Shown: piece after piece, positions 24,544 through 34,476 of the stretch
Layout of the letters: the number at the start of each line of letters is the position of its first letter
How positions within the stretch are numbered: position 1 is the stretch's first letter
From: Sphaerisporangium sp. TRM90804
Lineage (GTDB): Bacteria > Actinomycetota > Actinomycetes > Streptosporangiales > Streptosporangiaceae
Direction: 5' to 3'
DNA length: 64,000 nucleotides
Assembly: GCF_029846175.1 (NCBI RefSeq)
Contig: NZ_JARWAC010000015.1
Span: 124,001 to 188,000, forward strand
Program-made: the position numbers and the translations under genes
The notes under the pieces: model-generated
What the model was told of the DNA's origin: nothing
The model's input: only the letters and a program-made list of their open reading frames with translations
Databases searched by the model: none

Positions 24544-24739
24544 CCCGCGAATCAGAGATGTCCGAGATCGCCCCCGCTGGGAGACGGCTCATGGCCGGCC
24601 GCTCCCGCTGGATCTCATACGTCCCGTGTTGTAGACGACATTTGTTGGCATTTGGTTCGCGGCCTGTCCCCGATTGGTGCGAACCGAATCCCGTACGGCC
24701 GCACGGCCGCGCATGGAGCGGTCCAGGCGACGCGGCAGG

Positions 24740-25534
24740 TCAGCCGGCCGTCGCGGACCTCTCGGGGCGTGAACCGCCGTCGTAGACGGCCTGGGCGGCC
24801 CAGGCGCCGACCCGCCTGATCAGGCCGGGGGTGGCGGCAGCCTCGGCGTGCCCGAAGCCCGGCTCCACCCACAGCTCCTTGGGCTCCTGGGCGGCGTCGA
24901 ACAGCTGGTGGGCGTGGTCGAGCGGGAAGAAGGCGTCGGCGTCCCCGTGCACGATCAGCAGCGGTGTGGGCGCGACCCGCCCGACCGCCTCGTGCGGCGC
25001 GAGCGGCACGGGGTCCCACGTGCCCTTCGTTATGCGCGTGCGCTTGGCGATGCGCGCGACGAGCCGCCCCGACGGCCGCTCGATGACCCAGTGCACCTGG
25101 CGCATCGGCCGGGTGTCGCGGTAGTACCAGCGCGCCGGGCCGCTGACCGCCACCACGGCGTCGGTGCCGCGGTGCAGCGCCGCGTGGCGGACGGCCACCG
25201 CCGCGCCCATCGAGAAGCCCACCGTGGCCACCCGCGAGTAGCCGAGCGACCGGGCGTACGCCACCGCGGCGTCCAGGTCGAGCACCTCGGCGTCCCCCAC
25301 CGTGGACCGGCCGCCGGAACGGCCGTGGCCGCGGAAGTCGAACGCCACGACCCCGCCGAACCCGCTCAGCACGTGCGCGATGCGCCGCGTGGAGCGCTCA
25401 CGCCAGGAGCCGGTGAACCCGTGGGCTATGACGACGCCGAACTCGGCCTCGCCCCGCGAGGGGGTGTGCGCGGCGTCCAGCCGCACACCGTCCTTCGTGA
25501 TCAGCGTCGCGGGGAATGCTCTGGCGAGAGGCAT
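24740..25534 (-). CDS. Alpha/beta hydrolase
   Basis: 264 residues with an alpha/beta-hydrolase fold: oxyanion-hole region IAHGFTGSW, nucleophile elbow GFSMG, acid Asp in VHGDADAFF and the final His in GFGHAEAA. DFRGHGRSGG is a further family stretch. The substrate (an ester, lactone or amide) cannot be inferred. Its first 34 bases overlap the end of a possible small membrane-protein gene on the same strand. Confidence 0.85.
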   Translation of the reverse strand: MPLARAFPATLITKDGVRLDAAHTPSRGEAEFGVVIAHGFTGSWRERSTRRIAHVLSGFGGVVAFDFRGHGRSGGRSTVGDAEVLDLDAAVAYARSLGYSRVATVGFSMGAAVAVRHAALHRGTDAVVAVSGPARWYYRDTRPMRQVHWVIERPSGRLVARIAKRTRITKGTWDPVPLAPHEAVGRVAPTPLLIVHGDADAFFPLDHAHQLFDAAQEPKELWVEPGFGHAEAAATPGLIRRVGAWAAQAVYDGGSRPERSATAG

Positions 25535-25773
25535 GCGACGAGCTTATTCGGGAGCGTCTCGGCGCAGGCGGAAGCATGGCCGCCCGGCGGTCCCGCGGCC
25601 CCGGTCTGGGCCTTGACGGTGATCGGTATGAGCAATCCGACGATGAAGGCCCCTATGACGAGGGCCCACACGGCAAGCCTGCAGCGAAAGTCTCGCCTGC
25701 ACGGGGACACGCCGAACGGTTCGGCGACCTGGCGCGCGGAGGCGGCGAGTCGGTCAAATCCTTCGTCCACCAT
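25501..25773 (-). CDS. Possible small membrane protein (90 aa)
   Basis: The frame from ATG 25773 encodes a soluble N-terminus with two cysteines, one clear membrane segment (LAVWALVIGAFIVGLLIPI) and a short tail. Third-position G/C is fairly high. There is no good ribosome site, and the 3' end overlaps the hydrolase gene by 34 bases. No family is recognised. It could be real and translationally coupled, or a chance frame. Confidence 0.4.
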   Translation of the reverse strand: MVDEGFDRLAASARQVAEPFGVSPCRRDFRCRLAVWALVIGAFIVGLLIPITVKAQTGAAGPPGGHASACAETLPNKLVACLSPEHSPRR

Positions 25774-26050
25774 GAGAGAGTGTCTGCCCGGGCGTCCCGG
25801 CGTTAGTCCCCGGGCCCGGCGCCCCCACCCGGCCGCGGGAAGACTTCGCAGGTTGGCCTGGGGTGATTTTCTGGCAATCGCCATTTTCGCGGCCGCAGCC
25901 GCCATGATCCGGGCAGGAAAACCCGGCTTCGTGCGTGTTATGCCCCTGTTTGCGCAAGACCGGCACACGGCGGTAACAGCGATCACCTAAAATGGTGGAG
26001 GCCGCATCACTCGGCGGCCGGCCTCCAGCGACCCAGAGCGAGACTCCATC

Positions 26051-27901
26051 ATGCCTTTGAACAGCCGCGACGACCTGCGTAACATCGCGATCATCGCGCA
26101 CGTCGACCACGGGAAGACCACGTTGGTCGATGCCATGCTCTGGCAGTCCGGAGCGTTCCGCGCCAACCAGGACGTCGATGAACGGGTCATGGACTCCAAT
26201 GACCTGGAGCGCGAGAAGGGCATCACCATTCTCGCCAAGAACACCGCCGTGAAGCACAGCGGCATGACCCTCAACATCATCGACACCCCCGGCCACGCCG
26301 ACTTCGGCGGCGAGGTCGAGCGAGGCCTGTCCATGGTCGACGGCGTGGTGCTGCTGGTCGACGCCTCCGAGGGCCCGCTGCCGCAGACACGCTTCGTGCT
26401 GCGCAAGGCGCTGTCGGCCAAGATGCCGGTCATCCTGTGCATCAACAAGGTCGACCGCCCCGACGCCCGCATCAAGGAGGTCGTCGACGAGGTCTACGAG
26501 CTCTTCATGGACCTCGACGCCACCGAGGAGCAGATCGACTTCCCGATCGTCTACGCCTCGGCCAAGGCCGGCCGGGCCAGCCTCGCGCGTCCCGACGACG
26601 GCGGCATGCCCGACTCCCCCGACCTCGAGCCGCTGTTCGAGACGATCACGAGCACGATCCCCGCGCCGACGTACGACCCCGCCTCGCCGTTCCAGGCCCA
26701 CGTCACCAACCTGGACGCCTCCAGCTACCTCGGCCGCATCGCGCTGTGCCGGGTGCACCAGGGCGTCATCAAGAAGGGCCAGCAGGTCGCCTGGTGCCGC
26801 ACCGACGGCAGCATCCAGCGGGTCAAGATCAGCGAGCTGCTGATGACCGACGCGCTGGAGCGCAAGCCGGCCGAGCAGGCCGGGCCCGGCGACATCATCG
26901 CCATCGCCGGCATTCCCGACATCATGATCGGTGAGACCCTCGCCGACCCCGACGACCCGCGCCCGCTGCCGCTGATCACCGTCGACGAGCCGGCGATCTC
27001 GATGACCATCGCCACCAACACCAGCCCGCTGGTGGGCAAGGTGAAGGGCTCCAAGGTCACCGCCCGCATGGTCAAGGACCGCCTCGACAAGGAGCTGGTC
27101 GGCAACGTCTCCCTGCGCATCCTGCCCACCGACCGTCCCGACGCCTGGGAGGTCCAGGGCCGCGGCGAGCTCGCGCTCGCCATCCTGGTCGAGCAGATGC
27201 GCCGCGAGGGCTACGAGCTGACCGTCGGCAAGCCGCAGGTCGTCACCCGCACGATCGACGGAAAGCTGCACGAGCCGGTCGAGCGGCTCACGGTGGACGC
27301 CCCCGAGGAGTACCTCGGCGCGATCACCCAGCTCCTGGCCGTCCGCAAGGGCCGCATGGAGAACATGACCAACCACGGCACCGGCTGGATCCGCATGGAG
27401 TTCGTGGTCCCGGCCCGCGGCCTGATCGGCTTCCGCACCGAGTTCCTCACCGAGACCCGCGGCACCGGCCTCGTCCACCACGTCTTCGAGGCCTACGAGC
27501 CGTGGTTCGGCGAGCTGCGCACCCGCGCCACGGGCTCGCTGGTCGCCGACCGCAGCGGCTCGGTGACCGCCTTCGCCATGGTGAACCTCCAGGAGCGCGG
27601 CACGCTGTTCGTCACGCCGGGCACCGAGGTCTACGAAGGCATGATCATCGGTGAGAACTCCCGGGCCGACGACATGGACGTGAACATCACCAAGGAGAAG
27701 AAGCTCACCAACATGCGCTCCTCCACGAGCGAGGAGACCGAGAAGGTCATCCCGCCGCGCTCGCTGTCGCTGGAGCAGGCGCTGGAGTTCTGCCGCGAGG
27801 ACGAGTGCGTGGAGATCACCACCGACCACGTCCGCCTTCGCAAGGTCGTGCTGGACGCTCCCAGCCGCGCCCGCACCACCGCCCGCGCCAAGCGGGGCTG
27901 A
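26051..27901 (+). CDS. typA: TypA/BipA ribosome-associated GTPase
   Basis: 616 residues, full length for the family. G1 [10 protein letters not shown], the DTPGHADF switch and NKVDRPDAR are in the N-terminal GTPase domain, followed by EF-G-like domains and the BipA-specific C-terminus ([20 protein letters not shown]). It binds the ribosome at the EF-G site and helps assembly or translation under stress. It is a single gene with its own upstream region containing CCTAAAATGG; a hairpin follows. Confidence 0.96.
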   Translation: MPLNSRDDLRNIAIIAHVDHGKTTLVDAMLWQSGAFRANQDVDERVMDSNDLEREKGITILAKNTAVKHSGMTLNIIDTPGHADFGGEVERGLSMVDGVVLLVDASEGPLPQTRFVLRKALSAKMPVILCINKVDRPDARIKEVVDEVYELFMDLDATEEQIDFPIVYASAKAGRASLARPDDGGMPDSPDLEPLFETITSTIPAPTYDPASPFQAHVTNLDASSYLGRIALCRVHQGVIKKGQQVAWCRTDGSIQRVKISELLMTDALERKPAEQAGPGDIIAIAGIPDIMIGETLADPDDPRPLPLITVDEPAISMTIATNTSPLVGKVKGSKVTARMVKDRLDKELVGNVSLRILPTDRPDAWEVQGRGELALAILVEQMRREGYELTVGKPQVVTRTIDGKLHEPVERLTVDAPEEYLGAITQLLAVRKGRMENMTNHGTGWIRMEFVVPARGLIGFRTEFLTETRGTGLVHHVFEAYEPWFGELRTRATGSLVADRSGSVTAFAMVNLQERGTLFVTPGTEVYEGMIIGENSRADDMDVNITKEKKLTNMRSSTSEETEKVIPPRSLSLEQALEFCREDECVEITTDHVRLRKVVLDAPSRARTTARAKRG

Positions 27902-27922
27902 CCACACCGAGGCTCGGCGTCG

Positions 27923-27943
27923 CGCCGTCCACGCCGGACGGCG
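27923..27943 (+). terminator. Hairpin after typA
   Basis: CGCCGTCC-ACGCC-GGACGGCG forms an 8-bp GC stem 22 bases after the typA stop. No T-run, so termination is plausible but unproven. Confidence 0.45.
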
Positions 27944-28028
27944 GGCGGCGCCGGCGTCCCGGAAGCCTCGGCGGCCCGCCGGCCGTGCCCCGGGCGGCGG
28001 GCGCGCGTGGGCATCCTTTTCCAGAGCG

Positions 28029-28922
28029 TCAGCGGCGCCCCGTAGCGCCGTCGGTGCCGGTTCGGCCCGCGTAGCTTCTGCCGGGCACCAGGTCGGCGCC
28101 GTACAGCTCGGAGACCGTCACGAAGGCGTAGCCGCGTGCGGCCAGGTCGCGAAGCAGGCCGGGCACGGCGTCGGCCGTGGTCTTGTGGATGTCGTGCATC
28201 AGCACGACCGAGCCTGACCCGGCGGCCGAGGCGCGCCGGGTGACCAGCGAGGTGTCGCGGTCGCGCCAGTCCATGGTGTCGACGTCCCACATGATCTGCG
28301 CCAGCCCGGCCCGCGCCGCCTGCTCGGCGACCTTGCCGTCGGTGGCGCCGTAGGGCGGGCGGAACAGCCGCATCGTCACGCCGGTCGCGGCCCGCACGGC
28401 CCGCTGGGTGCGGCCGAGCTGGTCGCGGACGCCGTCACCCGCGAGCGACGGCAGCGCCGGGTGGTCCCACGAGTGGTTGCCGATCTCGTGCCCCTCCGAG
28501 ACCATGCGCCGCAGGTAATGGGTGCTCTGCGGGGTCACCATCTGGCCGACCACGAAGAACGTCGCCCTGGCGCCGTACCGGGCCAGCGTGTCGAGCACCG
28601 CGCCGGTGTGGTCGTACGGGCCGTCGTCGAAGGTCAGCGCCACGCACTTGACCTGCTCGCACCGGATCGCGCGCCGCGGCGGCGCCACCAGGGGCCGGGT
28701 GCCGGGCCATTCCGGCTGGGCGGCGGTCACCCGCAGCACCAGCATGCGCGGATCGCTCGCCGGCCTGACCGGCGCGGTCGAGCGCACGCGTACGATGTCG
28801 TCTTGCTCGGCCACGCCCAGGGACGCGACGAGCCCCCCACATCCCGAGACCCACGGCGCCACGAGCAGGGCGAGCGCGAGCCGCCCCCAGTTTCCACGAA
28901 CCCGGATAGTCGCCACCCGCAC
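28029..28922 (-). CDS. Polysaccharide deacetylase lipoprotein (NodB fold)
   Basis: 297 residues. A signal sequence with a lipobox-like VSGCGG (C28) indicates a membrane-anchored exported protein. The NodB domain carries TFDDGP (97-102, catalytic base and metal Asp), the metal pair H150 and H154 (HSWDHP), RPPYG (188-192) and a final LMHDIH, so it should be an active metal-dependent deacetylase of peptidoglycan or another cell-wall glycan. GTG start with GGGGGGAGC upstream. It follows a small gene by 24 bases, probably one operon. Confidence 0.9.
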   Translation of the reverse strand: MRVATIRVRGNWGRLALALLVAPWVSGCGGLVASLGVAEQDDIVRVRSTAPVRPASDPRMLVLRVTAAQPEWPGTRPLVAPPRRAIRCEQVKCVALTFDDGPYDHTGAVLDTLARYGARATFFVVGQMVTPQSTHYLRRMVSEGHEIGNHSWDHPALPSLAGDGVRDQLGRTQRAVRAATGVTMRLFRPPYGATDGKVAEQAARAGLAQIMWDVDTMDWRDRDTSLVTRRASAAGSGSVVLMHDIHKTTADAVPGLLRDLAARGYAFVTVSELYGADLVPGRSYAGRTGTDGATGRR

Positions 28923-28946
28923 GCTCCCCCCGAACAGCGGCAGGGG

Positions 28947-29252
28947 TCACGGGTACTTCTCGGCCGTTCCCCCTCGCAGAGTCGCGGCGAGCTCCTCCCA
29001 CCAGGGCGGGACGTCGGCGCGCAGCTCCGCGTAACGACGCGCCACCCTAATGGCGCATCCAACCGGATCTGTACCCAAATGGCGATGTATCACCACTCCC
29101 TCCGACCAACGGTAGAAACCATCCCTGAAGGTGACGACCAACCCGATCCACACCGAAAGGACCGCGTCGTCGCACACTTCATAGGCATCGGCCACTCCGA
29201 GGCCCTCGAGTTCCACGCGGAGCTTCGCCAGGGCGGCCCGGGGGTCCGTCAC
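28947..29252 (-). CDS. Small hypothetical protein (101 aa)
   Basis: The GTG start at 29252 has GGAGGTG six bases upstream. The product is soluble and compact, with no signal or membrane segment (AYEVCDDAVLSVWIGLVVTF; FYRWSEGVVIHRHLGTDPVG). I do not recognise the family. It precedes the polysaccharide deacetylase gene by 24 bases on the same strand and is probably co-transcribed with it. Confidence 0.65.
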   Translation of the reverse strand: MTDPRAALAKLRVELEGLGVADAYEVCDDAVLSVWIGLVVTFRDGFYRWSEGVVIHRHLGTDPVGCAIRVARRYAELRADVPPWWEELAATLRGGTAEKYP

Positions 29253-29483
29253 ACCCCCACCTCCCGGCGCCCGGCCGTCGGCCGGCGGGGTAAGCCATCA
29301 GCGCTCGACACACCGGTGATGTACCCAGCCGTGGCCACTTCTTTACCTCTCGCCGGTCACAGGATGACCTTCACCGCCGGGAAACCGTCCCCCACCCACG
29401 TACCGGTCACGTATCGGCACAGCTCATACCGCAGATCCCAATAGGTTGTAATCACTGTTGAACCCGGACAGAGGTGAGGGCGG

Positions 29484-30320
29484 ATGACGGCGGTCCTGTT
29501 GGCGACGACGTGCGCGGTGGTCTACGGCGCGGCGGACTTCTTCGGCGGGTTCGCCACCAAACGGTCTCGGGTGCTCGCCGTCGTCGTGGTCAGCCAGATC
29601 ACCGGGCTGCTGTTCGCGCTGCCCCTGCTGCCGCTGCTCCCGGGCGCGCCCAGCGCGGCCGCGCTGGCCTGGGGCATGGCGGCGGGCATGGCCGGCGGCA
29701 TCGCGCTCGTCCTGTTCTACCGGGCGCTGGCCGGTGGGGTGATGTCGGTGGTGGCGCCCACGACGGCCACCGCGTCGGCCGGGCTGCCGGTGCTGGCCGG
29801 CCTCGCGATGGGCGAGCGCCCCGCGCTGCTCGCGCTCTGCGGGGTGGCGCTGGCGCTGCTGGCCGTGATCCTGGTCAGCCGGCAGGCGGGCGACGCGGAG
29901 GGCGGGGCCCGCCTTCCGACCGTCATGCAGGCCGTCGCCTCCGGGCTGGGGTTCGGCCTGTTCTTCATCCTGCTCAAGCAGGTGCCCCAGGAGGCGGGCG
30001 TGTGGCCGCTGATCGGCGCCCGCATGGTGTCGGTCACGGCGATCGCCCTGCTGGCGCTGACGACCCGGCGCCCGCTGCGGCCCGGGAAGGGGGCCATGCC
30101 CGCCATCGTGGCGGCCGGCGTCCTGGACATGGCCGCCAACGTGCTCTACCTGCTGGCCGCCCAGCGCGGGCTGCTGGTACTCGTCGCCGTCCTGGTGTCG
30201 CTGTACCCGGCAAGCACGCTGCTGCTGGCCCGCTACGTGCTCGGGGAGCGCCTCAGCGCCGTGCAGGCCGCGGGCGTGGGCCTTGCGCTGGGCGCGGTGG
30301 CCCTGATCGCCACCGCGTAG
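29484..30320 (+). CDS. EamA/DMT-family transporter
   Basis: 278 residues, almost all hydrophobic, with about ten membrane helices in two EamA repeats. The first repeat ends near VILVSRQAG and the second has the LYPASTLLLARYVLGERLS signature. It is probably an exporter of a small metabolite; substrate unknown. GAGGTGAGG precedes the ATG. A bidirectional hairpin separates it from the convergent MFS gene. Confidence 0.88.
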   Translation: MTAVLLATTCAVVYGAADFFGGFATKRSRVLAVVVVSQITGLLFALPLLPLLPGAPSAAALAWGMAAGMAGGIALVLFYRALAGGVMSVVAPTTATASAGLPVLAGLAMGERPALLALCGVALALLAVILVSRQAGDAEGGARLPTVMQAVASGLGFGLFFILLKQVPQEAGVWPLIGARMVSVTAIALLALTTRRPLRPGKGAMPAIVAAGVLDMAANVLYLLAAQRGLLVLVAVLVSLYPASTLLLARYVLGERLSAVQAAGVGLALGAVALIATA

Positions 30321-30335
30321 CCCCGGACACGGCGA

Positions 30336-30364
30336 AGCCCGGTACGGGGGGGCCGTACCGGGCT
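30336..30364. terminator. Bidirectional terminator hairpin
   Basis: AGCCCGGTACGG and CCGTACCGGGCT form a perfect 12-bp stem with a GGGGG loop between the convergent EamA and MFS genes. Confidence 0.75.
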
Positions 30365-30444
30365 GGGGAGCCGGGGTGACGCGGGTGGCGGATCCTCCTT
30401 CGGGCGGGGCGACCGGGCGGGTGGGGCGGGGCTCGGCGGGGCGG

Positions 30445-32133
30445 TTACTCGACGCGGGCCAGGACGCGGGGGGCGTCCACCGGCTCGGCGAGGGCTTCGC
30501 GGCCGTCGGCCGGGCCGGCGTCCGCGACGGCGAACCCGGCCTCGGCGGCGGCGAGCTCGTCGTTCGCGACGGCGGCGTCGTTCCGCGCGGCCTCGTCGGC
30601 GGCCTGCGGGCCCTGGTTGGGCTGGTCGTTGCCGCGGAGCACCGTGACCGAGAGCAGGGCGAGCCCGATGAAGATCGCGGCGCCGACGACGGCGACGACG
30701 TTGAGCCCGCTGGTGAAGGCGGCACGGGCGGCGTCCACCAGGTCGGAGGCGAGCTGGCCGGGAAGCTGCTGGGCGGTGGCCAGGGCGGCGCTGATGCCCT
30801 CCAGGGCGGAGTGCGGGACGCCGCTCGGCAGTCCCTCGCCGAGCTGGGTGCGGTAGACGAAGGTGCCGAGGCTGCCCATGGCTGCGATGCCCATGGCCAC
30901 CCCGAACTCGCCGCTGGTCTGGCTGATCGAGGCGGCGGAGCCGGCCTGCTGCGGAGGCACCGAGCCCATGATCAGGTTCATGGTGAGCGCCATCGGGAAC
31001 GAGATGCCGAAGGAGGTGAACACCAGGCCGGCGACCAGCAGGGGCAGCCCGCCGACGCTGTCGACCTGGCTGTGCAGGACCAGGCCCACCGCGGCGATGA
31101 GCAGGCCGGCCGCGATGACGGAGACCGGGCGGAACCTGCGGGCCAGGGCCGGGGCGGCCATGGACCCGACGACCATCGCGATGTTCTGCGGGATCAGCCA
31201 GAGGCCGGCGCTGATCGGGGACACGCCCTCGACCGTCTGCAGGAACAGGCTGGACAGCAGGGTCGTGCCGGCCATGACGATGCCGGCCATGAGCATGACG
31301 CCCATCGCGGCGCTGAAGTTGCGGTTGGCGAACAGGCGCAGGTCGAGCAGCGGGTTGGCGAGGCGGCGCTGGCGGAGCGTGAACACCACGCCGAACACGA
31401 TGCCGGCGATCAGGGCGGCGACGGGGAGGGCCTGCACTCCGCCGCGCGCCAGCTCCTTGAGGCCGTAGATGGCGGGCAGGATCGCGGCGAGGGACAGGGC
31501 CACGCTGACGAAGTCGAGCCGTCCGGCGGCGGCGTCACGGTACTCCGGCAGGAGCTTGGGGCCGACCACCAGCAGCAGGACCATGACCGGCACGCCGAGC
31601 AGGAACGCCGAGCCCCACCAGAAGTGCTCCAGCAGCAGGCCGCCGACCAGCGGGCCCAGGGTCATGCCGCCCATGAAGCAGGCGAACCAGACGCCGACCG
31701 CGGTGCCCATCTCCTTGGGGTCGCGGAACATGTTGCGGATGAGCGCGAGCGTGGAGGGCATCAGGGTGGCGCCGGCGACGCCGAGCAGCGCCCTGGAGGC
31801 GATCAGCATCTCGGGGCTGGTGGAGTAGGCGGCGAGGATCGAGGCGACGCCGAAGGCGACCGCGCCGCCGAGCAGCAGCCTGCGGCGGCCGATGCGGTCG
31901 CCGAGCGTGCCCATCGTCACGAGGAAGCCCGCGAGCATGAACGAGTAGATGTCCAGGATCCAGAGCTGCTGGGCGGCGTTCGCCCCGAGGTCGGAGCTGA
32001 GGTGCGGCAGCGCCAGGTAGAGCACGCTGATGTCCAGCGACAGCAGCAGGGTGGGCAGGGCCAGGACGGCAAGCCCGATCCATTCGCGCCGACCGGCCCG
32101 CGGTCCGGGCCCGGCCTCCAGGTTCACGCTCAT
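30445..32133 (-). CDS. MFS drug-efflux transporter, DHA2 (SmvA/QacA-like)
   Basis: 562 residues with 14 predicted helices: it opens LALPTLLLSLDISVLYLALP, the DHA2 signature, and has GDRIGRRRLLLGG in loop 2-3. A hydrophilic C-terminal tail of about 60 residues rich in Ala, Asp and Glu follows the last helix. ATG 32133 with AAGGA upstream is used; the longer frame has no family sequence. It is a proton-driven exporter of cationic or lipophilic drugs by family. An AT-rich promoter region with an inverted repeat lies upstream. Confidence 0.88.
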   Translation of the reverse strand: MSVNLEAGPGPRAGRREWIGLAVLALPTLLLSLDISVLYLALPHLSSDLGANAAQQLWILDIYSFMLAGFLVTMGTLGDRIGRRRLLLGGAVAFGVASILAAYSTSPEMLIASRALLGVAGATLMPSTLALIRNMFRDPKEMGTAVGVWFACFMGGMTLGPLVGGLLLEHFWWGSAFLLGVPVMVLLLVVGPKLLPEYRDAAAGRLDFVSVALSLAAILPAIYGLKELARGGVQALPVAALIAGIVFGVVFTLRQRRLANPLLDLRLFANRNFSAAMGVMLMAGIVMAGTTLLSSLFLQTVEGVSPISAGLWLIPQNIAMVVGSMAAPALARRFRPVSVIAAGLLIAAVGLVLHSQVDSVGGLPLLVAGLVFTSFGISFPMALTMNLIMGSVPPQQAGSAASISQTSGEFGVAMGIAAMGSLGTFVYRTQLGEGLPSGVPHSALEGISAALATAQQLPGQLASDLVDAARAAFTSGLNVVAVVGAAIFIGLALLSVTVLRGNDQPNQGPQAADEAARNDAAVANDELAAAEAGFAVADAGPADGREALAEPVDAPRVLARVE

Positions 32134-32258
32134 CTCACATTCCTTCGTGTCGGTGTGTTCCGCGGTACGGCGGCTGCAGGTCTCACCGGCGCAGCCGGAG
32201 CGCGACCGCGGCCGGGCTTCCATCAGCGCCTCTTTCGAGCTGACACAAGCGTCTCACC

Positions 32259-32274
32259 GACAAGTTTTTTTGTC
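32259..32274 (-). promoter_or_regulatory. Inverted repeat in MFS promoter region
   Basis: GACAA-GTTTTT-TTGTC overlaps a minus-strand TTGACA box about 130 bases upstream of the MFS start. It could be a repressor site; no adjacent regulator gene is present. Confidence 0.35.
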
Positions 32275-32367
32275 AAGGAGAAAATAGTGATCGGTCTGAC
32301 CTCGGGGTACGCGGGAGCGCGGCCTGAACGGCGGCGATGGCGGCGCTTCGGCCCGGAAAAGAAAGAA

Positions 32368-32395
32368 GCCCAGACGACGACGCTGTCATCTGGGC
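32368..32395 (-). terminator. Intrinsic terminator of the sigma-factor gene
   Basis: On the minus strand GCCCAGATGAC pairs with GTCGTCTGGGC (11 bp including one G-U pair, 6-base loop), followed by TTCTTTCTTTTCC. This is the clearest rho-independent terminator in the window. Confidence 0.8.
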
Positions 32396-32518
32396 GCGTA
32401 CGCGGCGCGGGCCGTCGGCGGGAAGCCGGGGCCGTCCTGTGGTGCGGGCGGAGCGGGTGCGGGTCGGGTGGGCGCGGGTAGGGCGGGTTCACGGGGTCGC
32501 CGGAGCGGCCCCGGCCGT

Positions 32519-33112
32519 TCAGGCGGCCTGGAACTGCGGAGCGCGCAGGGCGCCCTCCTCGTGGGCGTAGCCTTCCAGCATCGAGCGGAGCTGGCGGCGG
32601 CCACGGTGCAGACGGGACATCACCGTCCCGATCGGCGTGCCCATGCGCTCGGCGATCTCCTTGTACGCGAACCCCTCGACGTCCGCCAGGTAGACGGCCA
32701 CCTTGAAGTCGTCGGGCAGGGAGCGCAGAGCGTTCATCACGGCGTTGTCGGGGAGCTGCTCCAGGGCCTCGGTCTCGGCGGAGCGCAACCCGGTGGACAT
32801 GTGCGACTCGGCGGCGGCCAGCTGCCAGTCCTCGATGTCCTCGGCGGCCGACAGCTTCGGCGACCGCTGCTTCTTGCGGTAGTCGTTGATGAAGTTGTTG
32901 GTCAAGATGCGGTGGAGCCACGCCTTCAGGTTCGTACCGGGGCGGAACTGGTGGTAGGAGGTGAACGCCTTGGTGACGGTCTCCTGCACCAGGTCCTCGG
33001 CATCGGCGACGTTCCGGGTGAGACGCATGGCGGACGCGTAAAGCTGACTCGTCACGGGCATGACGTCGCGCTCGAACCATGTCTGCCGCTGCTGTTCGGT
33101 CATCGAGATCAT
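32519..33112 (-). CDS. ECF sigma factor, SigR-like
   Basis: 197 residues. Region 2 ([40 protein letters not shown]) and region 4 ([20 protein letters not shown]) are very close to SigR, the thiol-oxidative-stress sigma factor of actinomycetes. ATG 33112 follows GGGGGATG; ATG 33103 is an alternative. SigR is normally followed by the zinc anti-sigma gene rsrA, but here the downstream 385 bases contain no CxxC/HxxxC protein and a terminator closes the transcript. A 7+4+7 inverted repeat lies in the leader. Confidence 0.88.
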   Translation of the reverse strand: MISMTEQQRQTWFERDVMPVTSQLYASAMRLTRNVADAEDLVQETVTKAFTSYHQFRPGTNLKAWLHRILTNNFINDYRKKQRSPKLSAAEDIEDWQLAAAESHMSTGLRSAETEALEQLPDNAVMNALRSLPDDFKVAVYLADVEGFAYKEIAERMGTPIGTVMSRLHRGRRQLRSMLEGYAHEEGALRAPQFQAA

Positions 33113-33155
33113 CTCATCCCCCTCATGCCTGCTGTCCCCCGTTACCCATCCGACA

Positions 33156-33173
33156 TGAACCCATGCGGGTTCA
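33156..33173. promoter_or_regulatory. Perfect inverted repeat upstream of the SigR-like gene
   Basis: TGAACCC-ATGC-GGGTTCA is an exact 7+4+7 repeat 44 bases upstream of the start. It may be an operator or a leader hairpin. No GGAAT...GTT SigR autopromoter was seen by eye. Confidence 0.5.
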
Positions 33174-33396
33174 ATTACCGCTCTACTCCATCTGACGGCT
33201 GATGACATGGTCCCGGTTCACCGGTAAGGGTCACGTTAGGGGCGCCAGCCAGTCGGCAGGGGTTGCACACGGTCAGCCCAGGGCGGTTACCTCACACCTC
33301 AGACCGGACAAGTCTCATAATAGTAACAGATAACGCTCAAATGGGAAGAAAGTGTGCTAAGGGTCACAGAACGGCAAGACAGGTTAACGTAGGGGT

Positions 33397-34470
33397 GTGA
33401 GACATGTGGACCGACATGACCGCGCCGCGCGCGCCTGGGTGGCCGAGGCGATCCGCACCGTCGAGGCGGACGCCAACCGAAGCTGCGACACGCACCTGCA
33501 CGTCTTCCCGCTGCCGCCGCGCTGGGGCGTGGAGCTCTACCTCAAGGACGAGTCGGTCCACCCGACCGGCTCGCTCAAGCACCGGCTGGCCCGCTCGCTG
33601 TTCCTGTACGGCCTGGCCAACGGCTGGATCGGCCCCTCCACGACCGTGGTGGAGGCCTCCAGCGGCTCGACGGCGGTCAGCGAGGCCTACTTCGCCCGCA
33701 TGCTCGGCCTGCCGTTCGTGGCGGTGATGCCCGCGACCACCTCCCCAGAGAAGATCTCCCTGATCGAGTTCTACGGCGGCAAGTGCCGCCTCGTGGAGGA
33801 CCCCGGCACCATCTACGAGGAGTCGCGCCGCCTGGCCGAGGAGAGCGGCGGCCACTTCATGGACCAGTTCACCTACGCCGAGCGGGCGACCGACTGGCGC
33901 GGCAACAACAACATCGCCGAGAGCATCTACCAGCAGATGGCCCTCGAACGGCACCCCGAGCCGTCCTGGATCATCGTCGGCGCCGGCACCGGCGGCACGT
34001 CCGCCACGATCGGCCGGTACATCAGGTACCGCCGGCACGCCACGCGCCTGGCCGTGGTCGACCCGGAGGGCTCGGCCTTCTACCCCTCGTGGGTCGGCGG
34101 GGACACCGGCGCGACCGCGCCCGGCTCCCGCATCGAGGGCATCGGCCGGCCGCGCGTCGAGCCGTCGTTCCTGCCCACGGTGATCGACCGCATGGTCAGG
34201 GTGCCGGACGCCACCTCGATCGCCGCGATGCGCTGGGTGCGCGAGGCCACCGGGCGCGACGTCGGCGGCTCCACCGGCACGAACGTCGCCGCCGCCGTGC
34301 AGATCATCAACGAGATGCGCCAGAACGGGCAGCGGGGCAGCGTGGTGACCCTGATCTGCGACGGCGGCGAACGCTACCGGCACACCTACGACGACGACGC
34401 CTGGCTCGCCGAGCGGGGGATCGACATCGACCCCCCGCTGCGGCGGCTCCGCTCGTTCCTGGAGTTCTGA
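33397..34470 (+). CDS. PLP-dependent cysteine synthase-fold enzyme, Cds1-like
   Basis: 357 residues of fold-type II PLP enzymes. K61 in [12 protein letters not shown] is the cofactor lysine, [13 protein letters not shown] the substrate-binding loop and [15 protein letters not shown] the phosphate-binding loop. It looks closest to Cds1 (mycobacterial L-cysteine desulfhydrase), which releases sulfide, pyruvate and ammonia from cysteine; cysteine synthase is the alternative. The start is GTG 33397, with GTG 33406 possible. It is convergent with ftsY with only six bases between. Confidence 0.83.
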   Translation: MRHVDRHDRAARAWVAEAIRTVEADANRSCDTHLHVFPLPPRWGVELYLKDESVHPTGSLKHRLARSLFLYGLANGWIGPSTTVVEASSGSTAVSEAYFARMLGLPFVAVMPATTSPEKISLIEFYGGKCRLVEDPGTIYEESRRLAEESGGHFMDQFTYAERATDWRGNNNIAESIYQQMALERHPEPSWIIVGAGTGGTSATIGRYIRYRRHATRLAVVDPEGSAFYPSWVGGDTGATAPGSRIEGIGRPRVEPSFLPTVIDRMVRVPDATSIAAMRWVREATGRDVGGSTGTNVAAAVQIINEMRQNGQRGSVVTLICDGGERYRHTYDDDAWLAERGIDIDPPLRRLRSFLEF

Positions 34471-34476
34471 AGGGCC

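Larger units (their letters stand above)
32134..32518. other. 385-bp gap: MFS promoter and sigR terminator
   Basis: No gene is supported. It holds a minus-strand TTGACA (-35-like, 32276-32271), the GACAA-N6-TTGTC inverted repeat at 32259-32274, and the sigma-factor terminator at 32368-32395. Confidence 0.55.

Noticed and set aside
30376-32481. 701-codon plus-strand open frame
   Set aside because: It is the antisense shadow of the DHA2 MFS gene, with Gly/Asp/Gln-rich nonsense sequence.
33156-33180. tRNA-like GGTTCAATTACC stretch
   Set aside because: The T-arm-like sequence is part of a perfect palindrome; no cloverleaf or acceptor stem can be drawn around it.
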